Made by a program: the position numbers and the translations under genes
Origin: Diphasiastrum complanatum
Lineage: Eukaryota; Streptophyta; Lycopodiopsida; Lycopodiales; Lycopodiaceae
DNA: 64,000 bases
Assembly: GCA_029204225.1 (NCBI GenBank)
Contig: CM055106.1
Location: 8,654,274 to 8,718,273 of the forward strand
Direction: 5' to 3'
The notes under the pieces: model-generated
The model's input: only the letters and a program-made list of their open reading frames with translations
Databases searched by the model: none
What the model was told of the DNA's origin: nothing
Part shown: positions 11,470 to 22,799 of the stretch, piece by piece
Numbering within the stretch: position 1 is the first letter of the stretch
Layout: every line of letters begins with the position of its first letter

Positions 11470-12262
11470 GCATAATTGGATGCGGCTATGGATTTAAGAA
11501 TGGATCAAGGAAGAGCGCTAGAGGTTGAAGAGATCCTACCAGTTCCACTAGTCACACAAAAAGGTCCATGCACATCAGGGACCAGACCATTGTTTTGAAG
11601 GCCCATCAACGTCGAGGACGAATCAAAAGTTTTTTGCAGCAACACCCAGTTGAGTTCTCGCATGGTGGTTGGGTCCTCGCATGGTGGTTGGGTCATAAAG
11701 TTCAAAACCTCAGAGATTGAGGCCGAAAAAGAAATTGATAAGCTACCAATTTTGGGAGAGCAACGAACCTGGAGAGTTACGGTTTTTGAGAAGCTCCTGA
11801 TTCTATAAGGAGCTATGTTGCAAGTCCTCGCCAACTATGAGTAGATCCATGCTATGTGTCGATGCCACATCGTAATAAGTGGAAAGATCTGGGGGTGGCC
11901 ATGAATAAAATCATGATCCATACACCGAAGTGGCTAGTTATCTACCAGCCTTTCAATTGGATGATTTCAGTGGATTTTCGCATAGCGCTACAAGCATATT
12001 AGCAGGAGTACATGTTTTCTCCCGATCCGACCGTTAGACAATTGACACTTTTTGCAAAAGACTTAACTATGTTGGCATCCGTTGCTACTCGATGGGATGA
12101 GTGCCTTCCTAGGTTGGCATTCGATCCAAATACACCAATGGCGTCCGACAAATGATCAGCTGTCCTTAGCAAGATTGTATTTTCATGCCGCGATGATGGG
12201 TGGCTCCTAGGAATCAAGATTTACCGCTTGGACAACGTCAAAGTGGATTGTCGGAACGCCTA
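11470..12262 (+). pseudogene. Unidentified decayed protein-coding stretch
   Basis: I do not recognise the family. The plus strand stays open over long runs in two frames: 11485-11800 (ends in FEKLLIL) and 11902-12260 (MNKIMIHTPKWLVIYQPFNW ... LTLFAKDLTMLASVATRWDECL ... CRDDGWLLGIKIYRLD), with single stops at about 11998 and 12152. Composition is protein-like (balanced D/E/K/R, Trp and Pro), unlike the surrounding repeats. A 19 bp exact tandem duplication (TCGCATGGTGGTTGGGTC, about 11658-11694) shifts the frame. It could be a retroelement accessory ORF or a captured host or viral fragment. Confidence 0.4.
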
Positions 12263-12393
12263 AGTGCTTTTTACCACACAATTTGGATTTCAACACTGTC
12301 CGCTCTCCTAAGGTGTGTAGATGCACTAAGATCAAGACTAGATTGAGATTCAAGATCTATCTTTGATTCTATGGCAAAAACACACTACTACAT

Positions 12394-12869
12394 GCATTCA
12401 ATCACTTCCAACTCTCACTCACACGTGTGGGAAGTGTTCCAAAAACAAGATGCTCTCCTTGGGTAGAGAGAGAAATCTAGAATACCAATAACACTCAAAA
12501 TCCACTCAATCTCAAAATTAATTACATCCAAATGAGAAGTACAATGATACTAGTAGATCCACGAGCTAGCATAATGCTCAATCATGATTGGACCACACTT
12601 TTGCCACCTCTTAATCCTATTGGACCTTTGATCCATTCACCTCTAGATTCTATTGGATTATTTTCAAGCATCTCTCAAATTCTATTGGGCCACTCATGGT
12701 TCCACCTCTAAGTCCTATTGGAACTCTTAAACTTTATCAAACAAAAGCATTACACTTGTCTACACTCTAGTTAGCTCGATTTTGGCCTCCTACTCTATTT
12801 TGGCTCAATAGTGGCATTACAAGTGGACATGGATAATTTGCCATCTATGCCAAATTTGACCCTATCAAA
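12394..12869 (-). repeat. Copia LTR E, copy 1
   Basis: One of two ~475-500 bp direct repeats (the other is 13543-14019). On the minus strand it lies directly after the RNase H frame, whose stop falls at the LTR edge, so it is the 3' LTR of that element. It contains CACACGTGTG at 12420-12429 and repeated CCTATTGGA-type words. In copy 2 the minus-strand start is TGTTGATAGGG. Confidence 0.65.
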
Positions 12870-13560
12870 TCCTACACCTAGATGCTTGATACAAAAAGAT
12901 GAAGGCACTTTTGCTCAAAGGCTTGGTGAGTAGATCGGCAATACAAGAGGATGAGTTGACATGCTCCAAATAGATTTCTCCTCCAATAAGCTTTTCTCTC
13001 ACAAAATGGTGTGCCACTTCTATATGCTTGCTCCTTGCATGAAATATGGGATTATTGGCAAGAGCTTGGGCCGAGATATTATCACACTTGATCATTGGTA
13101 GATCATTCTGCTTGATGCACTTTAGCTCCAATAATAATCTTTTGATCCAAAGCACCACTTTGGTAGTTGTAGTGAGTGCTTTGTACCGGGCCTCACATGA
13201 AGAGAGAGATATAGTATCTTGCTTTTTGGAAAGCCAAGATATTAGATTGCCTCCAAGAAATATAGTGTATGCACTAATAGATTTTTGATCCATCTTGTCA
13301 CTTGCAAAATCTGAATCCGAGTAGCCAACAATGGATAGATCTTCACTTTTATAAAGTAGACCATAATCACAAGATGAATATACATATCTTAGAATCTTAT
13401 TGGCCATCTTCCAATGATGGATCTTAGGATCTTGCATAAATTGACTCAATTTGTGCACACAAAAACTTAAATCGGGCCTAGTAATGGTAAGCCAAATCAA
13501 GGAGCCTACAAGACTCCTAAAAAGTATGATGTCTTCAAAGGAGCATTCAATCACTTCCAA
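12865..13560 (-). pseudogene. Copia RT-connection/RNase H fragment
   Basis: The last ~225 residues of a Ty1/copia polyprotein. It reads FRSLVGSLIWLTITRPDLSF (end of reverse transcriptase and connection), GYSDSDFASDKMDQKS (RNase H first Asp), SWLSKKQDTISLSSCEARY (Glu), KCDNISAQALANNP (Asp), ARSKHIEVAHHFVREKL, then CIADLLTKPLSK. In the Glu motif E-A-R-Y replaces the usual E-A-E-Y. The right end is cut abruptly by LTR-like copy 2 at 13543. The rest of pol is missing. Confidence 0.9.
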
Positions 13561-14044
13561 CTCTCACTCACACGTGTATAAAGTGTTCCAAAAACATGCT
13601 GCTCTCCTCGGGTAGAGAGAGAAAGCTAGAATACCAATAACACTCAAAATCCACTCAATCTCAAAATTAATTAGATTCAAATGAGAAGTACAATTATACT
13701 AGTAGATCCACGAGCGAGAATAATGCCCAATCATGATTGGACCACACTTTTGCCACCTCTTAATCCTATTGGACCTTTGATCCATTCACCTCTAAATTCT
13801 ATTGGATTATTTTAAAGCATCTCTCAAATTCTATTGGACCACTCATGGTTCCACCTCTAAGTCCTATTGGACCTCTTAAACTTCATCAAACAAAAGCATT
13901 ACACTTGTCTACACTCTAGTTGGCTCAAGTTTGGCCTCCTACTCTATTTTGGCTCAATAGTGGCATTACAAGTGGACATGGATAATTTGCCATCTATGCC
14001 AAATTTGACCCTATCAACATCCTACACCTGCTTGATACAAAAAA
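13543..14044 (-). repeat. Copia LTR E, copy 2 (duplicate segment)
   Basis: A near-identical direct repeat of 12394-12897, including the ~25 bp beyond the LTR edge (a worn polypurine-type AGGTGTAGGA). Only scattered substitutions separate the copies. It joins RNase H on the left and a gag/protease fragment on the right. It therefore reflects recombination or duplication rather than a clean 5' LTR. The CACACGTGTG of copy 1 has become CACACGTGTA (13569-13578). Confidence 0.65.
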
Positions 14045-14055
14045 CATAAGACCCC

Positions 14056-15023
14056 TTTATCTAACATAGATAATCTTTTTCAATTCTTCACACCCTTTGC
14101 GAAAAGTCATGTGTGAACTTGCTCCACTATCAATCCACCATGGATCTAGATCTCGATCAGTAGCAAGCATACATGAAGACATCACGAAAGCATTATCATT
14201 TGGATCTTGAACATCCAAACCATCCTCATCAAGAGTAAAATTATCTTGCTTGTCTCCTTGATCTCTCTTCTTCTTGTAGCAGCACTCACTTGCAAAGTGT
14301 CCATTGATGCCAAAATAGAAGCACTTGGGATTTGATCTATATGTTTTTTTGCCATTTGAAGAAGCCTCCCCTTGATCTTGCCCTTTACACCACTTACTTT
14401 TGTTTTTTCACTTGAATTTGCCCTTGATGAACATATCCTCCTCTCCAACTTGAGATGTTGATGAAACCCTTCATTGATCAAGATTTCTTGAAGATCAATC
14501 AAACTTGGAAAAGTCTTTTGAATATCAAGACTTTGAACAATGTTAGCATGAGCATCCAACAGTCCATTAATAATTGAACAAGCTCTCCTTCCTTAATGCT
14601 CTCATCAATGCAAGCTAACTCATGATTCAATGCTTTCACTCTCAAAATAAAAGTATTTGGACTTTCTTCACTCTTTTGCAAACAAGAAAATATTTGCCTT
14701 CTTAGAGTCAACATTCTAGAAGTAGACTTGGATTCATAAAGCTTCTTCAATGAATCCCAAGCATCCTTTGATGATGTACTCTTACCAACTTCCTTGAGAA
14801 GCTCATTGGTAACATTCATCTTTATCATGTGTAAAGCCCTTTTGGCCCTCTTGTCATACCTCATTTGATCTTGTTGTGTTGTTGGCCTCTCCTCAAAACC
14901 TACAACAATATCCAAAACATCATTCATCTCAAGAAGTGATTCCATCCTCACTTTTCACAATGAATAGTTACTTGAGGCAAGCCTATCATTGGCTTCCAAC
15001 ATGACTCCACTTGATGTAGCCAT
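14056..15023 (-). pseudogene. Copia gag-protease fragment
   Basis: Starts at 15021-15023 with MATSSGVMLEANDRLASSNYS. An in-frame stop replaces the Trp of the usual STWKVRM motif. It continues through the gag core (RALHMIKMNVTNELLKEVGKS, DAWDSLKKLYESKS, RRQIF), changes frame near 14540, passes a zinc-knuckle region and ends at the protease motif (WWIDSGASSHM, around 14110-14145). Protease, integrase and RT are cut off at about 14050 by the LTR-like repeat. It shares its start and leader with 4060-4178. Confidence 0.85.
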
Positions 15024-15067
15024 GTAGCAATGGCCTGATCCTCTCTTTCAACCTATTTCAATGCACA

Positions 15068-16262
15068 AAGCACTCAGAGACCTCCTCGGTCTAAGTTGAG
15101 AGATGCCTTGGAATAGCTTTAGCCTAACATCATCATCTTTCCTAATCTGTTGCAGGACCCACTGGAATACATGTCAAATAATATTGCTTTCGTGTTCACC
15201 TTGGCACTTGGAAAAGCATAGATTCTCACTCGCTTGCGTAAAGCCAAGTGTTTGTTTTCCGCAAAATTGTTTTGCAAAAATGAGATCTCTCAATGGCCCT
15301 TTACATTCCAGCCCGCTTGAGAACTTCCTCTGTGTCCAGCTCTCATTGGAGCTTCATGAATTGTTTTCTCGTACTCATTTTTCTTCCCAGGGCTTCAAAT
15401 ACCTGGAAACGTAATATATTTCCAAATTGTAGTGGCCCCAGGTATTATCGCGCCTTTTGTATGAATTCGAATTCTTGCCAATCTTCCACCATCATGACAT
15501 AACGAGAAGACATGAATGCCGCTCTATAATAGAGTTGGGCCATCATTTGGTGGTCTTCTTCTGACTGCAGGGCTATGTTGAGATTGATCTTTATATGATC
15601 TAAACCTCGATCCCAAAAACATTCTTGATTAATGAGAAACACTATGGATCGACAATATTCAGCAATAGAATTATATTTATGGTCAAAGTCTAGTAGCTGC
15701 AGCCTCAAGTCATCTATTGTTGAGCTCTCTGAAATTCCTAGAATAACTAACCAGTTGATAGCCTCGACTCGCAATCAATCCGTTGGCCATGGATTTCTTC
15801 TCTTGATTGGCATATAGAAGGGGTCAACCCTCTTCTAGGCTGGTGCCCTTGAATACTCCTACAGCCTCTTGCTATCCTTCAAGATCTTATTTCTCTACTA
15901 TGCCTGTGGCTCTAAAGCGACAATGATTTTAGACCTCGTGGAATATTGGCTCTGGTCTAGGTCATCCTTTCTGCCCCTCATGTTTCAAGGGTACTTTCTT
16001 GCGAACTTCTCCGACTCTCGTACATCGGCCATCCTGGGTCTTGGCTCGATCGGTTGGGTCATCTTTGGCTATTGCTGAGGCTTCACTAGATAATCTTCAA
16101 ATGCCTTGGCACCCTTATCTTCTCTTCTGGCCCTTTCACTTGTTGAGGGCTCAGCTTCATCCACGTCACACTGACAGGTCATGGTAAAAATCTTCGAAGG
16201 TCTAGTTGCCCATCTTGAGGCTCCCAAAGGCAGCCTCGATTGTCTCTTGGTTCATTAGGAAA
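15068..16262 (-). pseudogene. Decayed retroelement ORF, family unclear
   Basis: Minus-strand frames with interspersed stops: 16187 to ~15960 (MTCQCDVDEAEPSTSERAR, then EPRPRMADVRESEKFARK), ~15960-15870 (RKDDLDQSQYSTRSKIIVALEP) and 15774-15445 (INWLVILGISESSTIDDLRLQ ... CRSIVFLINQECFWDRG). Conserved-looking hydrophobic and acidic patterns suggest an old gag or linker protein, but I cannot place it. A ~35 bp stretch at its left end (GAGACCTCCTCGGTCTAA, about 15072) recurs at 42942 beside another decayed minus ORF. Confidence 0.35.
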
Positions 16263-16570
16263 AGGGCCAAACTCACATGATTCATGTGAGATTGAGAGAT
16301 TTCCTTTTAACTTAGAACCTTATGAACTTGACTTTGGGCTTTTTAATTAATTTATTCTAATAAGGTCCAAAGTCCTTTTATTCAAGTTCTATCTATCCGA
16401 TTTGTGTGGTCACTGGGTCGGTCTTATACACGCAGGAAGCCGGTGCCCTCGCACTTATTATTCTAACTGTACACTTTACTGAGGCGGGGCCCACTAGGCA
16501 AGGCTTGGCCAACAATATTTCAAGTGGTGGGACCCACTTGTTTATTATTGTGCAGGAAATACCCACAACA
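16263..16570 (-). repeat. Gypsy-like LTR fragment, subfamily 2
   Basis: On the minus strand it begins TGTTGTGGGTATTTCC at 16570. Internally it aligns with the ends of LTR copies a-c (AAAGTCCTTTTATT, then GGTC.(T/G).T.(A/T)ACACGCA, then CCCTC(T)CGCA) and with 42396-42904. Only the first ~300 bp of the LTR remain. Confidence 0.55.
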
Positions 16571-16963
16571 TTTTCCGTAGCACGTTCAAAGTTCTTTTTG
16601 TCGGCCTCCCTCTCTTGAATAAGCCTAATATACTTTTTCATTCGGATTGCCGAGGCTTGAGGGGCCTGAACTTGGATATGTTTTGGCTTCACGGGAGGGG
16701 CATCAACCATCATCGCACCAGATGATCCATCTCGAGCTTGGCTGATCTAGATCATCTGTTTCTTAAGTTGATTTTGGACTTCATTCAGCTCTTTGGCTTG
16801 CTTGTCCATGACCCAAAGTAGTGCCAGTCCCTCGGCACTAGGCTGCAACTCTCGTGAAGGGGTGCTGTTGTCAGTTCTTCTATTGCTGGGACATGGGTGC
16901 TTTAGAAAAAGCGTGGATAAAATTCACTTACGTAAAACCTGAGGCTTTATTGGATGATGGCGA
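16571..16963 (-). pseudogene. Coiled-coil-like coding remnant upstream of LTR
   Basis: The minus strand reads LALLWVMDKQAKELNEVQNQ, a stop, then MVDAPPVKPKHIQVQAPQAS and RMKKYIRLIQEREADKKNFE up to the LTR edge. Charged heptad-like stretches suggest a coiled coil. It is likely the C-terminal part of the gag-related polyprotein of this element; no family was recognised. Confidence 0.35.
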
Positions 16964-17218
16964 TCAACAAGAACTTGGACTTGCCAAATTTTCAATAATA
17001 CCCATAAGGTCTGATGGCCATTCCGGATAACCTTGTTCATTGACAATTGGGTAGTCGAGGTATGCCATTGGAGGATCCCAAGATAAATCTTGCTGATATA
17101 ATGGATCCTCAGAGATCGGCACAACTGGTCCCAATGTCATGAACTCTCTCAAATCATAATGTGGATATGACATGCTTGCTTGACTCTCTTGTCTATCCAG
17201 GTATTCATGGTATGCCAT
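16964..17218 (-). pseudogene. ORF with YPIVNEQGYPEWP motif (gypsy-like element)
   Basis: An 84-residue frame rich in Tyr, Pro and Asp. The block QQDLSWDPPMAYLDYPIVNE with QGYPEWPSD is shared with a frame at 46150-46369, where it sits directly against a 3' LTR (QQALSWD, DYPFVNEQGYHEWPPD). The conservation between two diverged insertions points to a real protein segment of this element family. Function unknown. Confidence 0.5.
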
Positions 17219-17221
17219 GAC

Positions 17222-17631
17222 TTAACGACTTTCCTCAACAGTCAATATCATAGATTTAAGACAAGGCTTTTTCATTGTAGATTCTGGTTCTTGCTGTACA
17301 ATTGGCCATTTTGGGCTTGGATTTTTTGGATTTGGCTGTCTAAGCAATGTGATGTCTTGATGTAGCTTTGTGGTGGCCAGATGTTGAGTGGAACATTTCG
17401 ACTTTGGTTGGATCTTACTTATGATTGGCATTGAAATCAGAGGACAATCTCCCACCTTAGTCTTTCCTTTCTCAATGGAGTGCTCTCTTGAAGGTGGTAT
17501 AGATGGATCATTGCGTTGACTGGTAGTCAGTTTGCCTTCAAATTGCATGGTTGACATGAGACCAACATTGAAAGCATCGTGTAATCCACACGCCATTGCA
17601 ATTCAATATTAAATACATGTGGACACCATTT
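17222..17631 (-). pseudogene. Linker ORF of the same gypsy-like element, unrecognised
   Basis: A 124-residue basic, Ser/Pro/Lys-rich frame (MACGLHDAFNVGLMSTMQFE...) between gag and the YPxVNEQGY ORF. No domain is visible. Its position suggests that it is part of one long gag-like polyprotein. Confidence 0.35.
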
Positions 17632-19171
17632 CTAGAAGCATTCAACAAATGCATGGAATTTGTCAGCACATACCTTCGACTGATTACAACGTGTTCGCTT
17701 TGGTTGTGTAGATGCAGTTGTCAAATCCTGAGTTTGCAACTCAGCAGCCAGCTTCTGATCTTCCAATTGTTGCTTGATATCTGACAGCTCCTGTGCGAGC
17801 TTGTCAATCTTCGCGACTGCCTCCAAATATTCAGGATGGTCTGAGGCTCCGGAGCAAGCAAGCACAGCTTGAAGTTGCTGTGTGGGGTCATCGATGTGGA
17901 GCATCCACCAGAAGTTGTTGCAACATTTGTTTAATGAGGCTTGGTAAAATCTGCTGGATTGCATCTGTTGCCAATTTATTGACTTCTTTTGCTATCCCTG
18001 GTTGGATAGATTTTATCCACTCTATCTTTTGTGGTGTTGGTGATTCACGTGTGGTCGTGTTAACTTGTCTTAGGATCTTTCTCTCATTCCTTTCATCCGC
18101 ATCTGCTTCGTAACCAGGTTGCACTAGAAGTTTGCGTTTGTAGTGCAGCTTCTCAGTTGGTGGATTTGCATGGTCATATGTAGGTTGTCGATTCAAACAG
18201 GTAGGAGTCATAATGGCTTTTCTTGGATCTCTTAGTGGACAATCACGACATGGGTGATTGATGCCGCATTGTTCACACCAAGGATAAAAGAAGGACAGAT
18301 CATTTCGGTGTGGACATTCTGATCTACAATGTTTACCTCCACATCCGAAACACCATACTGTGTGTAAGATTTTGTCACCTCTCAATTGATACGCGTACAT
18401 TGGTATCAGGTCTCCTTTAATCCCTTCCACAGAATATAGTGGTGAGCCAGTTTGAACTTTCTCTGCCTGGGATGATTTGCTCACTGATATAACCAATACT
18501 TCCACCGAAACTTGCCTAGCCACTAGAGAAGATTCTGAAAGTCTTGAGACCGATCTACTTTCTTTGGAGGAGCGATCTGATGGCAAGCTAGATGGCATAG
18601 ATGAGGATTTTGTTGATTGATTCCCAATCTCCAAAATTCCCTTATTGGCTTGATTTCGTAGTCTCAGATTCCGAACTGGACATTGAGGTGTTGGATGTTT
18701 TCCAAAACAATAATGGCACTAGTCCAGTGGTCGAATCTTCCGATTGGCATTTCGTGGTGCTGGGAGGTAATAAGATTGACTGCGTATCTCATCTGTGTCA
18801 CTGACAATTTGCATCTGGTCATCCGTACTGCTAGTACTTTGGCTAGCGTTGTCTGTGGCATCTTGTAGATTAGATGCTCTATCATCCCTGATTGTTTGAA
18901 TGTTGGATATGGGCTATAATGGTGCATGCAAGATCTGTGCTTCTGCAATAGCGGCTGCCTTACAGAGTTCGTTTGGACTGGTATATGATGTAAAGGGTGG
19001 CATACCAATCTTGATCTCATGCGGTAATCCGGCATAGAAAAATGCCATTTTGTGGTGACTAGGAAGACCGAAATTCCAATCTCCCGCCATCTTGGCAAAT
19101 CGTGCAATGTAGCCCTTGAGAGTTTCTCCGGAAAGCATTGAGATTTGGGCAAACTGCTCATACATTGCCAT
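17632..19171 (-). pseudogene. Gypsy-like gag with three short-spaced zinc knuckles
   Basis: Structural protein that packages element RNA. It starts near 19169-19171 (MAMYEQFAQISMLSGETLKG). The Retrotrans_gag core (YIARFAKMAG, HHKMAFFYAGLPHEIK) ends at a stop at 18914. Another frame then carries knuckle 1, CHYCFGKHPTPQC (18680-18718). It continues into an open frame (18634-17888) with knuckle 2, CFGCGGKHCRSEC (about 18311-18350), and knuckle 3, CEQCGINHPCRDC (about 18240-18278). A further frame (17964-17632) holds a coiled-coil stretch, KIDKLAQELSDIKQQLEDQK. All knuckles are CX2CX3HX4C. No protease, RT or integrase follows before the LTR, so the element looks gag-only (non-autonomous). Confidence 0.7.
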
Positions 19172-19175
19172 GGCC

Positions 19176-19398
19176 TGTTGTGTGCAAGATGAAGATGATA
19201 TATGGGTGGTGTGGTAATGTACGAGAGAGAGATTAGGGGATTTTGTTGAATGCTACATTAATCTATTAACGTAGTACAGCAGTGTCTGTCTACATTCTGG
19301 AGGACTGTAGGAATGATACAACTGGCAGTGACCATCAATCATATCTGAAATCCATCTGAATCATTGTGTTTGTTTTTTGCGATCGCAATTCTCATTAG
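19176..19398 (+). repeat. Possible end of a copia 5' LTR
   Basis: Sequence just upstream of the primer site at 19399. It ends CTCATTAG rather than the usual CA, so either the LTR end is mutated or one or two bases separate it from the primer site. The left edge is uncertain; there is a TGTTGTGTGC at 19176. Confidence 0.35.
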
Positions 19399-19410
19399 TG
19401 GTATCAAAGC
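19399..19410 (+). promoter_or_regulatory. Primer-binding site, tRNA-iMet
   Basis: TGGTATCAAAGC, complementary (one mismatch) to the 3' end of plant initiator-Met tRNA, about 110 bp before the gag ATG at 19510. Confidence 0.75.
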
Positions 19411-19509
19411 CTACCTTGTCATAGTCTGACATAGCCAAAAGGCTATCAGATCCAGGAGGACAAGCATTCAAACAAACAACAATCAACAAGAGAACACACT
19501 TCATAAGCA

Positions 19510-21525
19510 ATGGCTTCAATCAGTAGCATATAGAGCAAGATCTATACAATTTCTGATTCTTCAAGATCTAACTTTCTAGCTTGGAAAGCTAAGACATCAT
19601 TGATACTCAAGGGTGAAGGTTTATTCCCCTAGGTGGATGGCATGAGAGATGCCTACGACATCAGGCAAAGAGCTACGCGAGTGGAGGGAGAAAAATGACA
19701 AGGCAGTAGCCTTGCTATCTTCATCCATCGAAGATAGTCTCACACTTGACCTGGCTACACTCTCCAAAGCAAAGGAGATGTGGGATACATTGCTCACGTG
19801 ATTTCAAACGAAATTAAGAAGTCAAATAATGATGCTGGAAGATCAGCTGATGAACCTGCAGTGGGACGACAAAGATCTCACTTCTTTTGTAAGGAAGATG
19901 AAGGATCTATTCCTGTCACTACACAAATTTGGAGCAGAGAACGTAGTGTCAGTAGAGAAGCAGCTCACTTACCTGTTGAGAGCCTTACCCAGATCTTTCC
20001 AAACAACCAGAACCCTGCTCGTGAAAGATCCTACCATGAACCTCAAAAAGGCGATTGTTGAGATTCGAGAGGTAGTCGAGGCTAGAAAACACCTTGATCA
20101 CAAGGACGGTTCTGACCAGGCCCTCTACAACAACAAAAGAAAATCCAAGAAACAATTCAAGCCTAAGAGGGAGTCGAATCAAAGGCAGGATCGTGATCAA
20201 CAAGCAGAGGGGACCAGCAAAGACAACTAGAAGAGCAAAGGGAGGTCGAAACATCAAGGAGAGAAAAGAAGACTTGCGTGAGATGCAGACGAGATGGGCA
20301 CACAGTTGATACATGCTGGCTCAATCCAAAAATTGAGTGTACCCACTGTCACAAGAAGGGTCATGCAATCATGGATTGTTGCATGAACTCGAGAAACAAA
20401 TCAGCACAAAGCAGACAGGAAAAAGACAACAGTTCATCCTATGTCGAGGAGCCTGAGAGCTCAAAAATGGGCAAAGAGAGATCGAACAGAAATTGTTCGA
20501 CTGCCTATATTTGTGCATATGTGTGTGCATATGTGTGTGCAACATCAACATCTAACACACATGAGGTGATCCTAGATTCAGGAGCCACCTCACACTTCGT
20601 GACATCAAGATGAATAATGACTGATTTCAGAAGTGTTGATCCTTCAAGATTCATAGTTCTTGGAGATGGATCTAAATATCAAGTCAATGGTATTGGTTCA
20701 TTGTGGCTCAACACCAATGGCAGAGACAGACGACTCAAAGATGTTCTGTTTGTGCCTACACTACAACAAGACTTGCTTTATGTGGCAAGAATAATGAATC
20801 CAGGGATGCATGTGATGTTTTCTAACGAAGCATGCAATGTGGTTGATGCCAGTACTAGTACCTTGATCGCTCAAGGTAGAAGAAAAGGTAATATATATCA
20901 CCTGAAGGTACGCCTGCCTGCAGATCAAGTGCATCAGACTCATGATGATTTGCCAGACACTCTGTGGCACAGGAGACTATGCCACATGAATTCAATGGCA
21001 CTTTACCAAGCTATCCATCATGGAGCGATAATAGGAGTCAGCATCTCGAATGCAACCAGTTCGACCACCTGTGATGCATGTTTGAAGGGTAAGATGTCAC
21101 ACACTCCATTTGTCAAAGACTCCTACAGAATGACCAAGATTTTGGAGTTAGTGCATTCTGACATCTGTGGGCCTTTCAACGTGATCTCAGTAGGAGGCTC
21201 AAAATATTACATGACCTTCATTGATGATTATAGTAAATTTGCCAGAGTGTACTTTATTAGAATAAATTTGAAGCACTTGATAAATTCACAAAGTATGTGA
21301 ATTGGGTTGAGAGATGCACATGCAACAAAGTGAAGTAGATCAGGACAGATCGAGGTGGCGAATACATCTTGAATTGTTTCACTGACTTCTGCAATGATCG
21401 TGGCATCATTCATAGAAGGACTGCAGCCTATACAACACAACAAAATGGTGTAGTAGAGAGAAAGAATAGGACTCTGATGGAAGCTGCCAGATGCATGATG
21501 GCCTACTCGAAAGTATCCAACTTAT
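19510..21525 (+). pseudogene. Copia gag-protease-integrase, truncated and frameshifted
   Basis: Starts MASISSI, with stops by codon 8. A gag core is in several frames: FLAWKAKTSLILKGEG; then 19829-20230, MLEDQLMNLQWDDKDLTSFV and ALPRSFQTTRTLLVK. A canonical knuckle follows (CTHCHKKGHAIMDC, about 20338-20380). Protease is VILDSGATSHF (about 20570). After a stop at 20611 comes the pre-integrase LWHRRLCHMNSM (about 20960) and the integrase core (HSDICGPF; FIDDYSKFARVY; RTDRGGEY in a shifted frame at about 21345; QQNGVVERKNRT at about 21440). The frame is cut at about 21525 by an opposite-strand copia. It has a 12 bp repeat encoding CAYV twice near 20510. Its sequence differs clearly from the other copia families here, so it is a separate lineage. 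Confidence 0.88.
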
Positions 21526-22799
21526 AAAGTTTGCCAAGTCTAGTGCCCTTAGCCACTATCTTACCCTTCTTCTTGATGAAACGTTCATTTGAAGCAAAGT
21601 CAACATTGAAACCATTGTCTACCATTTGACCAACACTTAGCAGATTCTTTGTTATTGTAGGAATGTACAAAACACCTTCTATGTTGATCTTTTTGGAAGA
21701 TCCTAAGCAAAAGGGAATGCTACCAACTCCTTCAATCTTACAAGCCTCATCATTTGCTGTATAGATAGACTTTATAGGTCCATCATAAGATAAGAGAGAA
21801 GAGAAAAACTCCCTTTTGCTAGTCATGTGTGAACTAGCACCCGAGTCAATCCACCAAGGATCTTCTCCTTTGAAACTTATTGAAGAAAATATGGACATCA
21901 TGAGAGAGTCCTCATGTGAACTCTCCTCCTCCTCCTCTTTGCTCATGTTGGCTTGGCTTTGATCTTGCTTCCTCTTGAAGCATTCCGAGGCATAATGCCC
22001 CATCTTGCTACAATAGTAGCACTTCACCTTTGATTTGTCCTTCTTGACTTTGGTGGTTGATGGAGATGCCTTTGAGGGTCCTTCTTGATCCTCAAGCTTT
22101 GAAGACTTCTTGAATGTTGATCCTTTGCCTTTGGACTTGCCTTTGCCTTTGGTGAAGAGAGCTTGGTCATCTCCACCTTGGATGGAAAGTCTATCCATCC
22201 TCTCTTGAATTTGGCTCCTTCTTGATTCCTCGGCCATGAGTAGCTTACCCATAATTGCCTTGGAGTTCTTCAAGTATGGGTAGCTTACCCATAATTGCAT
22301 ATCCCTGAACCAAATTGTCAAACTCAAAGCTTAGTCCATTCAATATGAGTTGAACAAGCTCTTCATCCTTGATAGGATCACCTATGAAGGCTAGCTCTTT
22401 GTTCAATTCCTTTACTCTTAGGACAAAAGTATGTGCACTCTCTCCTTTCTTTTGATAGCTTCTATAGATTTGATTCTTCAAAGCTAACATTCTAGTTTGG
22501 TTCTTGGATTCGTAGACCTTTTGCAAAGTATCCCAAGCATCTTGAGCCGAAGTGCAATCTCCTACCTCTCTTAAGAGTTCATTTGCAACATTCATTTTTA
22601 TGCAATGTAGTGCAACATTGCACCTCTTGATGTATTTGGATTTTTCTTGAGGATGAATAGGTTCACCCTCCTTACCATTTACAATTTCCATCAGATCTTG
22701 CATGATCATGATGGATTCCATTCTAACTTTCCATATGGAATAGTTAGTTTTGTTGAGCCTTTCATTAGTATCCAAAAGATATGCATTTATAGATGCCAT
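21503..22799 (-). pseudogene. Copia gag-protease, minus strand
   Basis: Starts at 22799 with MASINAYLLDTNERLNKTNY and SIWKVRMESIMIMQDLMEIV. A gag core follows, then a frame change at about 22240-22330, knuckle CYYCSKMGHYASEC, an acidic linker, protease DPWWIDSGASSHMTSKREFF, and ends at GKLYKLDT. The frame change is explained by a local duplication: TAGCTTACCCATAATTGC occurs at 22241 and again at 22281, a 40 bp insertion. Integrase onward is missing. A leader (22800-23597) connects it to a primer site and LTR on its right. Confidence 0.88.
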
